From positions 22,522,822-22,586,821 of the forward strand of contig CM022671.1 of NCBI GenBank assembly GCA_012295275.1: a stretch of 64,000 nt of DNA, given 5' to 3'. This stretch comes from Chrysomallon squamiferum. Its lineage: Eukaryota; Mollusca; Gastropoda; Neomphalida; Peltospiridae. Positions within the stretch are counted from its first letter, which is position 1. Every line of letters starts with the position of its first letter. The position numbers were made by a program, and so were the translations under genes. The notes beneath the pieces were generated by a model. It was not told where the DNA came from. It did no database searches and saw nothing but the letters and a program-made list of their open reading frames with translations. Positions 55,385 to 64,000 of this stretch are shown here, one piece after another.

Positions 55385-56450
55385 ACAATATGATATGGTT
55401 CAGTGAACAAGGCTGTTTTGGGTTGTTGTTTTTTTTAAATTTTAAGAAAGCACAGATGGTTTGTAACTTCGACAACATGATATGGTTCAGTTAACAAGAG
55501 TTCTTCTTAGTTTAAGAAATTGGAGAGGGTTTGATGTTTGGGTATAAAAAGGATGGCATGATATGGTTCACTGTATGTTTATCGTTCTTTTTAAAAAAAA
55601 AAAAATTAAGTTTAAGAAAATTGGGGTGATGAGGCTTAAGTGTAACTAGATGGTATGATATGATTGAATGAATGTTTTTATGTTTTTTTTTTTCCCCTAC
55701 TTTAAAAATGTCGGGGATGAATCTTGAGTCTAGAAAATATAAAACGATGTGTTCAGTTAATAGATCTTAGAAAGTCTGAGTTTAATTATAAAAAAAAAAG
55801 AATGGGAGAAGTTGCAATATGATATGATGCAATAAAATGTCTTGTTTTCTTTTTGAAATATATTGTAAGAATAATAAAAACTATTTGAGTATGATGTGAT
55901 TAAATAAATAAAAAAACAATTTAAATGAAAATTTAGAACAGTATGATACAGTTTAGTAAATACATCATCTTTTGAAAGCTTTTTTTATTTTTTTTTTTTT
56001 TTCATGAAAATTTAGCAAAAAAAAAAAAAAACCAATATGATGTGTTTCAATAAGCATAACAGTTTTTATTTTTTTATTTTATTCACTAGTTGCAGCATAA
56101 TACCTTAGAGATAAAAACAATATGATACGGTCCAGTAAATTTTCTTACATATTTTTCTCTACATGTAAATACGCAGTATAATTATACATCAAAAAACAAC
56201 TGTGTGATAAAAACAGTATGACATGGTCCAGTAAATACAGTTTCTTCTAGGTGTGGAGCTGCAGTGTAGTTGTATATAATAGTAAGTGAAGCAGTGGGAG
56301 GGAGATACCAAAAAATATGATATGATCAATTAAATGAGTTGAGGGGTGTTGACGTACATAATGTAATATAGTTCAGTAAATAAATCTTGTTTCTAGGCTC
56401 GGCTATAAAATATATAAATTATGTGCTGGCATGTAATACAGTTTATATCC
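55385..56450. repeat. About 14-copy degenerate tandem repeat, core TGATATGGTTCAGTTAA, period about 70-100 bp
   Basis: Core copies start at about 55391, 55478, 55559, 55656, 55745, 55820, 55892, 55944, 56038, 56123, 56219, 56318, 56364 and 56433. Typical forms are TGATATGGTTCAGTGAACAA, TGATATGGTTCAGTTAACAA, TGATACGGTCCAGTAAAT, TGACATGGTCCAGTAAATA and TAATATAGTTCAGTAAATA. Between cores recur a TTTAAGAAA(T)TGG-type word, a T-run and an A-run. Copies are heavily diverged, with no intact transposon structure or open frame. Confidence 0.75.
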
Positions 56451-57200
56451 CATGGTGTTGTAATATTTAAGTTTATGCTTTATTTCTATTAATATTAATG
56501 ATGATCTTTTGGCCGGGCAATAAGGATGGAATAATGAACATAAATTACTGGATTATAGGGGAAAACCCACGTATATATTTTATTATAGGTAATAAAAATA
56601 ATTTAAAAATGATTGAATATAAATAATCTGGTTTAAGAATAAAAAAAAAAAAAATGTCTACCTGTATGTTATGCATATGTCTAAAATCTATTTAAAAAAA
56701 AAAAAAAAGAAGAAAAAAGCCATTATTATTTTTTCTTCTTCTTCTTCTTGTTTTTTTATTTTGCATTTTATTATTATTTTTTTTTTTTAAATCATTAATT
56801 TTAATTTTTGTTCATTATTTATACTAGTGCATCTGCATTTACTGACTGGGAATTTTTGCCAATCTGAATGGATGGATAAAATGAAAAGAAAACACATCTT
56901 CTTAAAATTTTAATATTAACAAAATATTCTCTGTTCTATTAAAAATGTTTTGTTGGAGATTCAATATCCTTTATTTGTATTGTAATTACTAGTCTGTTAT
57001 TATTATTATTTTTTTTATTTAATTCTTTTTTGAATTTTTATGTCCATGTTTAAAATTTTTATATAATGCCCAGAAATGCTTGAACCATTAAAGTGGTTAC
57101 ATCTATAATATTGACAGTTTTTTATTAACTCATCTTACACTGTATGTATATGTACATATAGGCCTATACACATTATAACTGTTGTTTCTGTTTTTTTCAG

Positions 57201-57347
57201 GGCCAAGGTTGGAAATGTGCTGCGGGTTCGTGGAGCTGCATTTTCACACGATGGTCCATGGAGTGTGTTTGTGGAGACCAGCGACAACCACAGAACATCA
57301 ACTGTCACAGCATTTATCAAAGACTCTGACAAATTCACAAATACAAG
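57201..57347 (+). CDS. tmem132: TMEM132-family gene, exon 3
   Basis: Acceptor TTTTTTTCAG, donor AG|GTAAGC, phase 2 in and out. It continues exon 2 in frame (VIVI-K) as AKVGNVLRVRGAAFSHDGPW, then SVFVETSDNHRTSTVTAFIK and DSDKFTNTR. The pattern of a hydrophobic-alternating strand, then a small-residue segment, W and another strand fits the extracellular beta-rich region after the first TMEM132 domain. About 336 residues are encoded by exons 1-3. The rest of the ectodomain, the membrane span and the cytoplasmic tail lie past the window end. A (GA)n tract begins about 28 bp after the donor. Confidence 0.88.
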
Positions 57348-57372
57348 GTAAGCACTGTCACATTCTTTTGTT

Positions 57373-57375
<3 letters not shown>

Positions 57376-57430
<55 letters not shown>
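57376..57430. repeat. (GA)n microsatellite just after the TMEM132 exon 3 donor
   Basis: About 27 GA units begin 28 bp into intron 3. A (purine)n stretch so near a 5' splice site could affect splicing or act as an enhancer, but no evidence is visible beyond position. Confidence 0.92.
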
Positions 57431-57432
<2 letters not shown>

Positions 57433-57845
57433 TTTCAGTTTCAGGATGGTTTAATCTCATAATCAGTCACATGTATCTACACCTAGGAACAATTTTTGTT
57501 ACTATTACTTTTACTTATTTTTAAAAAAATAGTTTAATAATTTCAGTGCGACTTATCTCAAAAATGATGTTTTGTTATGCCATGATGGCTGAAAACCCTT
57601 GATTAATGTGTATGAGAGATTCGTGAAATTACTATTTTAGTTTACCTGAACTATAAATCTGACACTGACTGGGATTGATAATGCAGAGAATTCTTGGTTT
57701 TGTGCCCATGATAGGTGTGCATGAACCTTCTGTGATTAAAAACAAAATAGTTGTTAATTGTGAATTTCAAACATGTTAAAGAATATTAATAAAAAAAATT
57801 AATTTCCTTTACAGAGATTACATATTTTGTTTCTTAACATAAAAT

Positions 57846-57891
<46 letters not shown>

Positions 57892-58299
57892 CTCTATGTG
57901 TGTATGTGTGTGTGTGTGTGTGTGTAAATTAAAAATTTTAAAATTTTAAAAAAAAAAAAAAAAACCAAGTATCAGATAACAATAATTTGCTTTTTTTTTT
58001 AAAAAGATTTTTTTGATGTTTACTTTCTTTTTAATGTACGTTTTAAAGTTTGATGGATTAGTCTTTTATATTATTTTCTTTGGCACTGTTTGCCTGTTTA
58101 AAGAAGTTGTCAGGTATAAATATAATGCTGGAATGTTATAACACAGCCCACACAGGGCTCCAGTCAGAAAAGTTGATTGATAAAACCTGTTGCTGTAAAC
58201 TAGAAACCTAAAAAAACCAGAAAAAAAAAAAAAATGACTTATGTATATAAATATATTATTGTTAAGGGGAAAAAAAATGGTTTTGGAAGATACTGTTCA

Positions 58300-58575
58300 T
58301 GTAATTTGATCTTTTTGTGCTGCAGTTTATATTCATATGTTGTAAAGTATGTGTACTGCAGATTGTAGTCATGTAGATTATATTCATATGGAGTAGATAC
58401 ATTTGTGTGTGCTGTTGATCATATTCATGTCATGCAGATTATATTCATGTGTTGTAGATTATATGTGTGTATTGTAGATCATATTCATGTCATGTACATC
58501 ACAAATGCTATAAATCATATGAATATGCTGTAGAGCACATTCATGTCTTTTACATATGCTATATATTTCATATTC
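58300..58575. repeat. Degenerate short tandem repeat with core GTAGATCATATTCATGT
   Basis: Variants of GTAGATTATATTCATATG recur about nine or ten times: GCAGTTTATATTCATATG, GTAGATTATATTCATATG, TTGATCATATTCATGTC, GCAGATTATATTCATGTG, GTAGATCATATTCATGTC and later weaker ones. The base period is about 20-35 bp. Confidence 0.65.
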
Positions 58576-59191
58576 ATGTTACCGTGGTATTAACAAAATC
58601 TGTTTTATTGATACAACAAGCACATGCACACAATATATATGGAGACCTTTTGAATAGTGGACATACCAAACAGTTCAAGAAATTACAAAAAACACAGTAT
58701 CTGGTGATACCTCTGAACAATGTGTATGACATAAAAGATTTTCAGGAACTGTAAAATGAACAAATGAATCCCTTTTGAACCAGAGATGAAAAGAGATGAG
58801 AACCATTCCTCTGTGCTTTACTAAACTTGACAAAATAGAAATCTTGGCACCATGTTTCTGCTGTTATACTACCATAGGTCTGGACATTCTGTGGATCTTT
58901 CTTCTTCTGATTGCATTCTGCTGCTGGTATTGTAGACATTTTCTGCTTTGCCTTCAGTTAATGGTGTTAAAAAAAAAAATAAGCTGTTACTTATGGCTTG
59001 GGAAGGGGGTCGTGTGACCATTTGGACTATTTCTTGTTCTAGCTGGTGCTGCATGACTAGATTGTTAAAGTTCTGTTGTCGTTATGTTCTTCCCACCAAT
59101 GGGAAGGTGCATATAAAAGATTAATGATTGCTAAACAAAACAAACATCTAAACAGAAAACAGTATTTTAGTCTTCTGACATCATTAGTGCA

Positions 59192-59231
<40 letters not shown>

Positions 59232-59269
59232 TTCTTGACATTTAATAACCGTTATTATTATGATGTACT

Positions 59270-60000
59270 GAGGTATTCTTAAGCAAATATTCATGCATCT
59301 TTAAAATATATAGATATTTCCACAGATTTGCCTTCAGCAAATGACATTACATTATTCTTGGCCCTCAGGCAAGGTATTTACCTTTGTCTAAGTCAGTTTT
59401 ATTGATAATATCATAGCCTCTCTTTTAGTGGTAATACATACATAAATATATACATAACACGAATTTCACTCAATGGTTATATAATAGTGTGCTTAGCTTT
59501 GTTGTCTCTTAGTGCTTATATAATTGTCATATCTAGTGATGTATAAATATTTATTCAACATTGCCATATAGAATATAGGATATTTGCCTTCAGTCAATAA
59601 GTTACATATATTCAGATTTTCTTGCCCTTAGTGGTGTACATAAATAATTATTCAATATTGCCTAAAGGCTATGTACAAATTTCTTCTTCTTCTTTTTTCC
59701 TTCTTGTTGTATGGCATAAGAAATATTTATTCAGCTTTTTCTACAGGCAGCATATATTGATATTGTTTTTGTTTTTTTACCATTTTAATTCTTTGATATA
59801 TTGATATGTTAATAAATATTATTATGGACATGCATAAAGATCTGTTTATTCATCTATGGCTCATTGTGTATGTATGCATGCTTGCACAATCATGGCTATG
59901 ATTAATTCTCTGTTTATGGTGATATTTATCCATCTCTGCATAGGTTTTGTGGTGTTTTTCACCTTTACCTTCAGGCAATAAGTAAGTGTGTTCAGGAGAT
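59270..60000. repeat. Degenerate tandem repeat with core TTGCCTTCAGtCAATAAGT
   Basis: Diverged copies include TTGCCTTCAGCAAATGACATTACATTATTC (first 20: TTGCCTTCAGCAAATGACAT) near 59331, GGCCCTCAGGCAAGG near 59361, TTGCCTTCAGTCAATAAGTT near 59586, TTGCCCTTAGTGG near 59623, ATTGCCTAAAGGC near 59658 and TACCTTCAGGCAATAAGTAA near 59967. The copies are also separated by ATATTTATTCA-type words. Spacing is irregular. Confidence 0.5.
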
Positions 60001-61284
60001 GTTTCCATAGCTTCACTCTCAGTCAGTGGTTTCTCCCAGGTGGTTTGCTTGCAGCTTGGAAAAAACATCCTGAATAGGTTGACTACAGCGGCTGTGATTA
60101 GTGTACTGGGAGAGCTTTGTAAATAACACAGTGTATGTCGGCAGTAAAAGTCAAAAGTAGATGTTCAAAATGGCTGCCAAAATTCTTTAAGAACGTTACC
60201 TTGTTTTTTTTCTCCCTGTGTATTTTTTTTCATATTACATGTTTACATGTACATGATAAAAGAGGATAAAATAAAATAATATAAAAATATTTTCAGCACC
60301 TTTATATTAAAAAGTGTCATCTGACAGTTTTATGGTAGAACTGAATGTCTCATTTTTTGAATTCATCTTGATAAAAATGTGTTAACAGTTTTGTAATGAG
60401 CAGTCATTTTTTTTTTTTTTATGAAACTTCCATTGATTTAATAACTTCGGTGTTATTAATCTAAGAAAAAAAAAACTTTTTTTTTTATTTTTTATTATGC
60501 CATGCAGTAAATCTCCAACTGAATGTTGAAATCATCAAAAAATGACAGTCTCTGTTTTAGCAGTATAATCATTTTTATTTTCTTGTGAAAATTACATTCA
60601 TTTATCGTTACAGTAAATTTAGACTGCAGCTGTTTTTATATTTTTCAACATCTCTTAATATTTCCATCTAAAACTGCAGTAGTTCTCAAATAAATTTCAC
60701 CTGAATTTTAAATTCCAGTTTACTCGATAAAGTACAGTTTAAAAACCAATTAGAAGAAAGGATATTAAATTTTATTCTTAATATTATATTTATAAGCGAA
60801 TTTTTAATGTAGGAAAAGATTAATGTTTTCTGTATTGTAAACGACCATTACTATCAGTAACATTTAAAATAAAAAAAAAAACAGAAGAAAAAAATGGTGT
60901 ATATAAATTGTAAGGTGTTTAACAGTAAATGTCAATTCTTAAAATAATTTTTTTTTCTCTATATTAAACATTACAACAACAACAACAAAAAAAAAAAAAA
61001 TAAATTTAAAAAGGTCATATAATCCACTTTTTAAGCCTTTTAATAGTACCTGCCAATTTGTGCAGTAAATTACTAAAGAGCATTAATGTTGTTTTTTGGG
61101 GGGGATTGGGTAGTTTTTTACACATTAAAGGTAACTCATAAATGTCAGTTAAATACTGACTGCTGATTTTAATTACAGAAAAGGTCAATCCCTTAAATTG
61201 TTGGAGTTTTTTTTACTTCAGAATATTCTAGAACATTTTTTTTTTAATGACAATCCCACAATCCACTCCTCATAAATCCATCCC

Positions 61285-61323
<39 letters not shown>

Positions 61324-61389
61324 ATCCAGACAGTCCCATAAAACCGAAATTCCATCTCACTCATACATCATTAATAACGTTTGTCTCTT

Positions 61390-61740
61390 CAGTTCAGCTA
61401 ACAATGTTCTTGTAATTATTTATGGATTGGTTGTGTAATTTATCGATTGGTCGTGACTGAATGGGTGCACTCACGTGGAGAATGCTACAGTTGTCTTCTG
61501 GCTGCTTTGGTAATCGAGGTTACGTTTGGGGATTGAATGCCAGCAATGTTCAACTGTTGTATTCCGCACTGCATGTTTTATGTATATTTAATTATAACAT
61601 TTGTTTCCTGCCATCTGTATTTTATGCCACGTTGTTCAGTGCAGTCTGTTTTGTCTGGATATTGTTATTGCTTTGTCCTTGGTGCTGCCAGTGGCTATGT
61701 CTTCATATTTTAAGGCAAATTTATGAAATTCCTTCTAAAA
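61390..61740. promoter_or_regulatory. Balanced island in TMEM132 intron 3
   Basis: It contains two spaced GGATTGGT/CGATTGGT words (CCAAT-type on the minus strand), TTTATCGATTGG, CACTCACGTGG and TTGGTAATCGAGG, bounded by poly(A) and poly(T). It is a candidate regulatory element. Confidence 0.28.
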
Positions 61741-62153
61741 TGGATTTTTTTTTTTTTTTTTTTTTTTTTTATCTCTATCTCTGATCTAGAGAATTTTAAA
61801 AATATGTTGTTAAATGATAACGTGTGGTAATAAATATTAATGTAAAAAGAGAAAGAAAAAAGAAGAAAAAAAAAATGCTACAGAAGTAATTTTATTGTTT
61901 GAAAAGGGGGAAATGTTAAATGTTACTTTTTATTTATTATCAATATTATTATTATTATTATTATTGTTATTGTTGTCATATATTTTTTGTTGTCGTTCAA
62001 AATTTCTTGGTTAAATTGATCTTTTTTTCTTCCTTTTTCTTTTTCTCCCCAGTTATAGAGATATATAATAAAAAAAAAGACTATAAAAAAAATTTAACAT
62101 TTAACTTGCAACTCACTTTTGACAGTATTTATACTCTGATGAATAATTGATTA

Positions 62154-62155
<2 letters not shown>

Positions 62156-62218
<63 letters not shown>
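62156..62218. repeat. (CT)n microsatellite
   Basis: About 31 CT units in TMEM132 intron 3, next to a purine-rich GAAA/AAAG stretch (62270-62340). Confidence 0.95.
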
Positions 62219-62222
<4 letters not shown>

Positions 62223-62344
62223 GAATATATATATCATATACCGAGAAACAAAAACCAAAGCAATTAAAAATTTTAAAAAAAAGGTAAAAAAAAAAAAAGC
62301 AAGAAAGAAAGAAAGCAAAGAGAAAAAGAAGAAAAAGCCTGCTC

Positions 62345-62575
62345 AGAAATAATGACAACACAAATTTTGTTTAATCAGACCAGTACAGCATCTTTTCATC
62401 TCTATTTGTCATCTGCTTTGAAGCCAAGACCTTTAAACTGTTCCGAAAGAGAAGGAGATAAGCATCCATTACCCTCTGTGGGTGAAGGCCTATTTTTAGC
62501 AAATAGTTCCTTCGCTCAAGCGGAGAGACTTGTTTCATCTCTAAATGATGTGGAGGAGGCGATGATGTAGATAGA
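62345..62575. promoter_or_regulatory. MEF2-site-containing island in TMEM132 intron 3
   Basis: About 230 bp of complex sequence with CTATTTTTAG, an exact match to the MEF2 consensus YTAWWWWTAR, near 62490, followed by CAAATAG. The 72-codon open frame is not homologous to TMEM132. Confidence 0.32.
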
Positions 62576-63190
62576 TTAATAATTACAGAGACAGACGCAA
62601 AACGGTTGATGTACGTGGTTTAATTACGCACAGACTTGCTTGAAGTAATTGACATAGTCAGACTAATTCTGTAGACTTGCTCAGACCACCTCATTGTAGA
62701 CTTGCTCAAAACTGTTGATGCAGATGTGTTGTTTAGATAGATTTTGCTCTAAACAATGATGTCGAAAAGGTCCGATTAAGTAGACTTCTTCAGAGCAACT
62801 GATGTAGAAAGAAATCAATTGCATACATCTGCTCTGAGTAGTTAATTAGATAGATTTATTCAAGACTTTTGATATGGAATACATAATATGTAGATGTGCT
62901 CAAAGGTTAATTAAATTGTTGATAGAGTCAAGTTAATTACATAGTCTGGCTAAAAAAAAAAAAATATTGATTTGGTCAGGTTAATTACACGAACATTTCA
63001 TATAAATAGGTTAATTTTATAGGTTCTTGTCAGATAGTTCATGTAGATAGACTAATTAAACTGACTTGCTACATACAAATTATACAGATAGTTCAGCTTC
63101 ATAGGTTAGCTCTAAACACTGGCTGTAGATGGTTCATTAAACATAGCTAATGCAAACAGGTAATGTAGATACATTATCTTAGTATTAAAT
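62575..63190. repeat. Degenerate tandem repeat with core GTAGACTTGCTCAaAACTGTTGATG
   Basis: Many variants of GTAGACTTGCTC, AACTGTTGATG, TAGATAGATT and GTTAATTA recur in the same order at about 40-45 bp spacing. Examples are at 62631, 62673, 62697, 62781 (GTAGACTTCTTCAGAGCAAC) and about 62891 (GTAGATGTGCTCAAAGG), decaying further to 63190. Confidence 0.65.
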
Positions 63191-64000
63191 GCTGATAATA
63201 CCAGCTTGCTTCACAAAAACATTATTAAATGTTAATTGTGAAGACTTCGTGTAAAGAATTCACTTCCCGCTTAGGTAATGTGTGTTGTTACAGTCTAAGA
63301 AACAAACTGGGTTTGGTGTAGATGGATGGAAATAGGGAGTGGGAGGCCAAGACTGAGAGTCAAGAGAAAGAGAGAGAGAGAGAAATTAATAAAAGATGAA
63401 GACGTTTGATTCAAGTCTGACAAGATATGTGTAGGTGTTTCAATTGCAGGGGGAAAAAAAAATCAGTTAGCTTTTTTTTTTTTTTTTGTTGTTGTTGTTG
63501 TTTTTTTACTTCTTTAATCACATTGTCTAGTTGTTGTCAAATTTGAAAAATTTATGTCAGTAATGAACATCATGCAATACTTGTTTATTTTATAATCTTT
63601 TCTTTTTGGTGGTTTTTTTTTTTGGTTCATTTCCTTGCATACATACATACATACATACATACATACATAGAGATATATATTTGTAAATTTTTTTTAAATT
63701 TTTTTTTTTTATTAAGTTTTTGTTATGAAGCAGACTGTGTTTCAGAAATGTCTCTGGAGAGTGAAGATTTTGTTAATGTTTATCTGTGGAAATCGGAAAT
63801 TACAGCAAGGCATTTCCTGCCTGCATTTCTAACCTCCTGTTTGAAACGTGAAATGTAAACCATCTTTTTTTTTTATTTAATACAAACTTTTTTTCACAGC
63901 ATTTTAACAATTAGTAATTTGCCTTTTTATAAATCTCTGCCAGATATCTCCACATTTGATTATTTCTTAATATGAGAGATAACTGATTTGTCTGTAAAGT

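Larger units (their letters stand above)
49042..57200 (+). other. TMEM132 intron 2 (8.2 kb)
   Basis: No exon is seen. It contains degenerate repeat blocks at 49340-49760, 52515-52910 and 55385-56450, and AAC-type tracts near 50105 and 51750. Other tracts are (ATT)n at 53280-53342, the 108-bp (CTT)n at 53789-53896, TTTA-rich 54535-54620 and several poly(T) or poly(A) runs. A regulatory-looking island lies at 50225-50680. The 3' end is the acceptor GTTTTTTTCAG at 57200. Confidence 0.7.
57348..64000 (+). other. TMEM132 intron 3, start (runs off window)
   Basis: No further TMEM132 exon is recognised. Tracts are (TA)n 57850-57889 with (GT)n to 57926, (AAT)n about 59199-59231, poly(A) 61287-61320, poly(T) about 61746-61770, (CT)n 62156-62218 and (ACAT)n about 63640-63667. 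Degenerate repeat blocks lie at 58300-58575, 59270-60000 and 62575-63190. Regulatory-looking islands lie at 61390-61740 and 62345-62575. Confidence 0.65.

Noticed and set aside
62352-62570. A 72-codon frame as a downstream TMEM132 exon
   Set aside because: The sequence has no resemblance to TMEM132 and I could not place phase-2 acceptor and donor sites that would join it to exon 3.
63640-63668. CRISPR-like or other spaced direct repeats
   Set aside because: Repeats here are simple (ACAT)n, and the other spaced repeats in the window are degenerate tandem units. The genome is animal, so a CRISPR array is not expected.

Overview
This is animal nuclear DNA. It is very A+T-rich, full of microsatellites, and its genes are split by GT-AG introns. 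Four protein-coding genes can be built exon by exon. Their conserved sequence is metazoan, and the gene content together with long (GA)n, (CT)n, (ATT)n and (AAAAT)n tracts suits a lophotrochozoan, possibly a mollusc. That placement is an inference from texture; no taxon-specific marker was found.

Layout. Positions 1-7276 are intergenic: microsatellites plus several islands of balanced, CpG-containing sequence that look like regulatory DNA, and one degenerate tRNA-Val-like element. At 7277-9478 (+) is a complete five-exon UNC119 gene (carrier of myristoylated proteins, ciliary trafficking). Positions 9479-15264 hold no gene and form the convergent 3' flank of UNC119 and LRRC47. At 15265-19098 (-) is a complete five-exon LRRC47 gene (leucine-rich repeats plus a B3/B4 tRNA-synthetase-type domain). 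Positions 19099-24577 are intergenic and carry a pogo/Tigger-like MITE. At 24578-29242 (-) is a complete eight-exon SLC15A4/PHT1-type lysosomal proton-coupled peptide/histidine transporter gene. After a 2.3 kb divergent spacer comes the 5' part of a TMEM132-family gene (+): a signal-peptide exon at 31551-31620, a 16.6 kb intron, a large G+C-rich exon at 48249-49041, an 8.2 kb intron, and exon 3 at 57201-57347. The rest of TMEM132 lies beyond 64000.

The four genes do not form a pathway. The link between them is positional. UNC119-, SLC15A4- and TMEM132-family genes are also linked in vertebrates (human 12q24 carries UNC119B, TMEM132B/C/D and SLC15A4; 17q11-12 carries UNC119 and TMEM132E), so the window probably preserves an ancestral bilaterian linkage.

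The non-coding DNA has a second theme. Besides pure microsatellites there are at least nine separate blocks of highly degenerate tandem repeats, with periods of about 40-115 bp. Most sit in TMEM132 introns, one is in an SLC15A4 intron and one is 3' of UNC119. Each block seems to have its own unit. I did not find a new multi-gene system. The best leads are the conserved linkage, the private degenerate repeat blocks, the tRNA-Val-like element with an intron-positioned insertion, the base-composition jump at TMEM132 exon 2, and the regulatory-looking islands.
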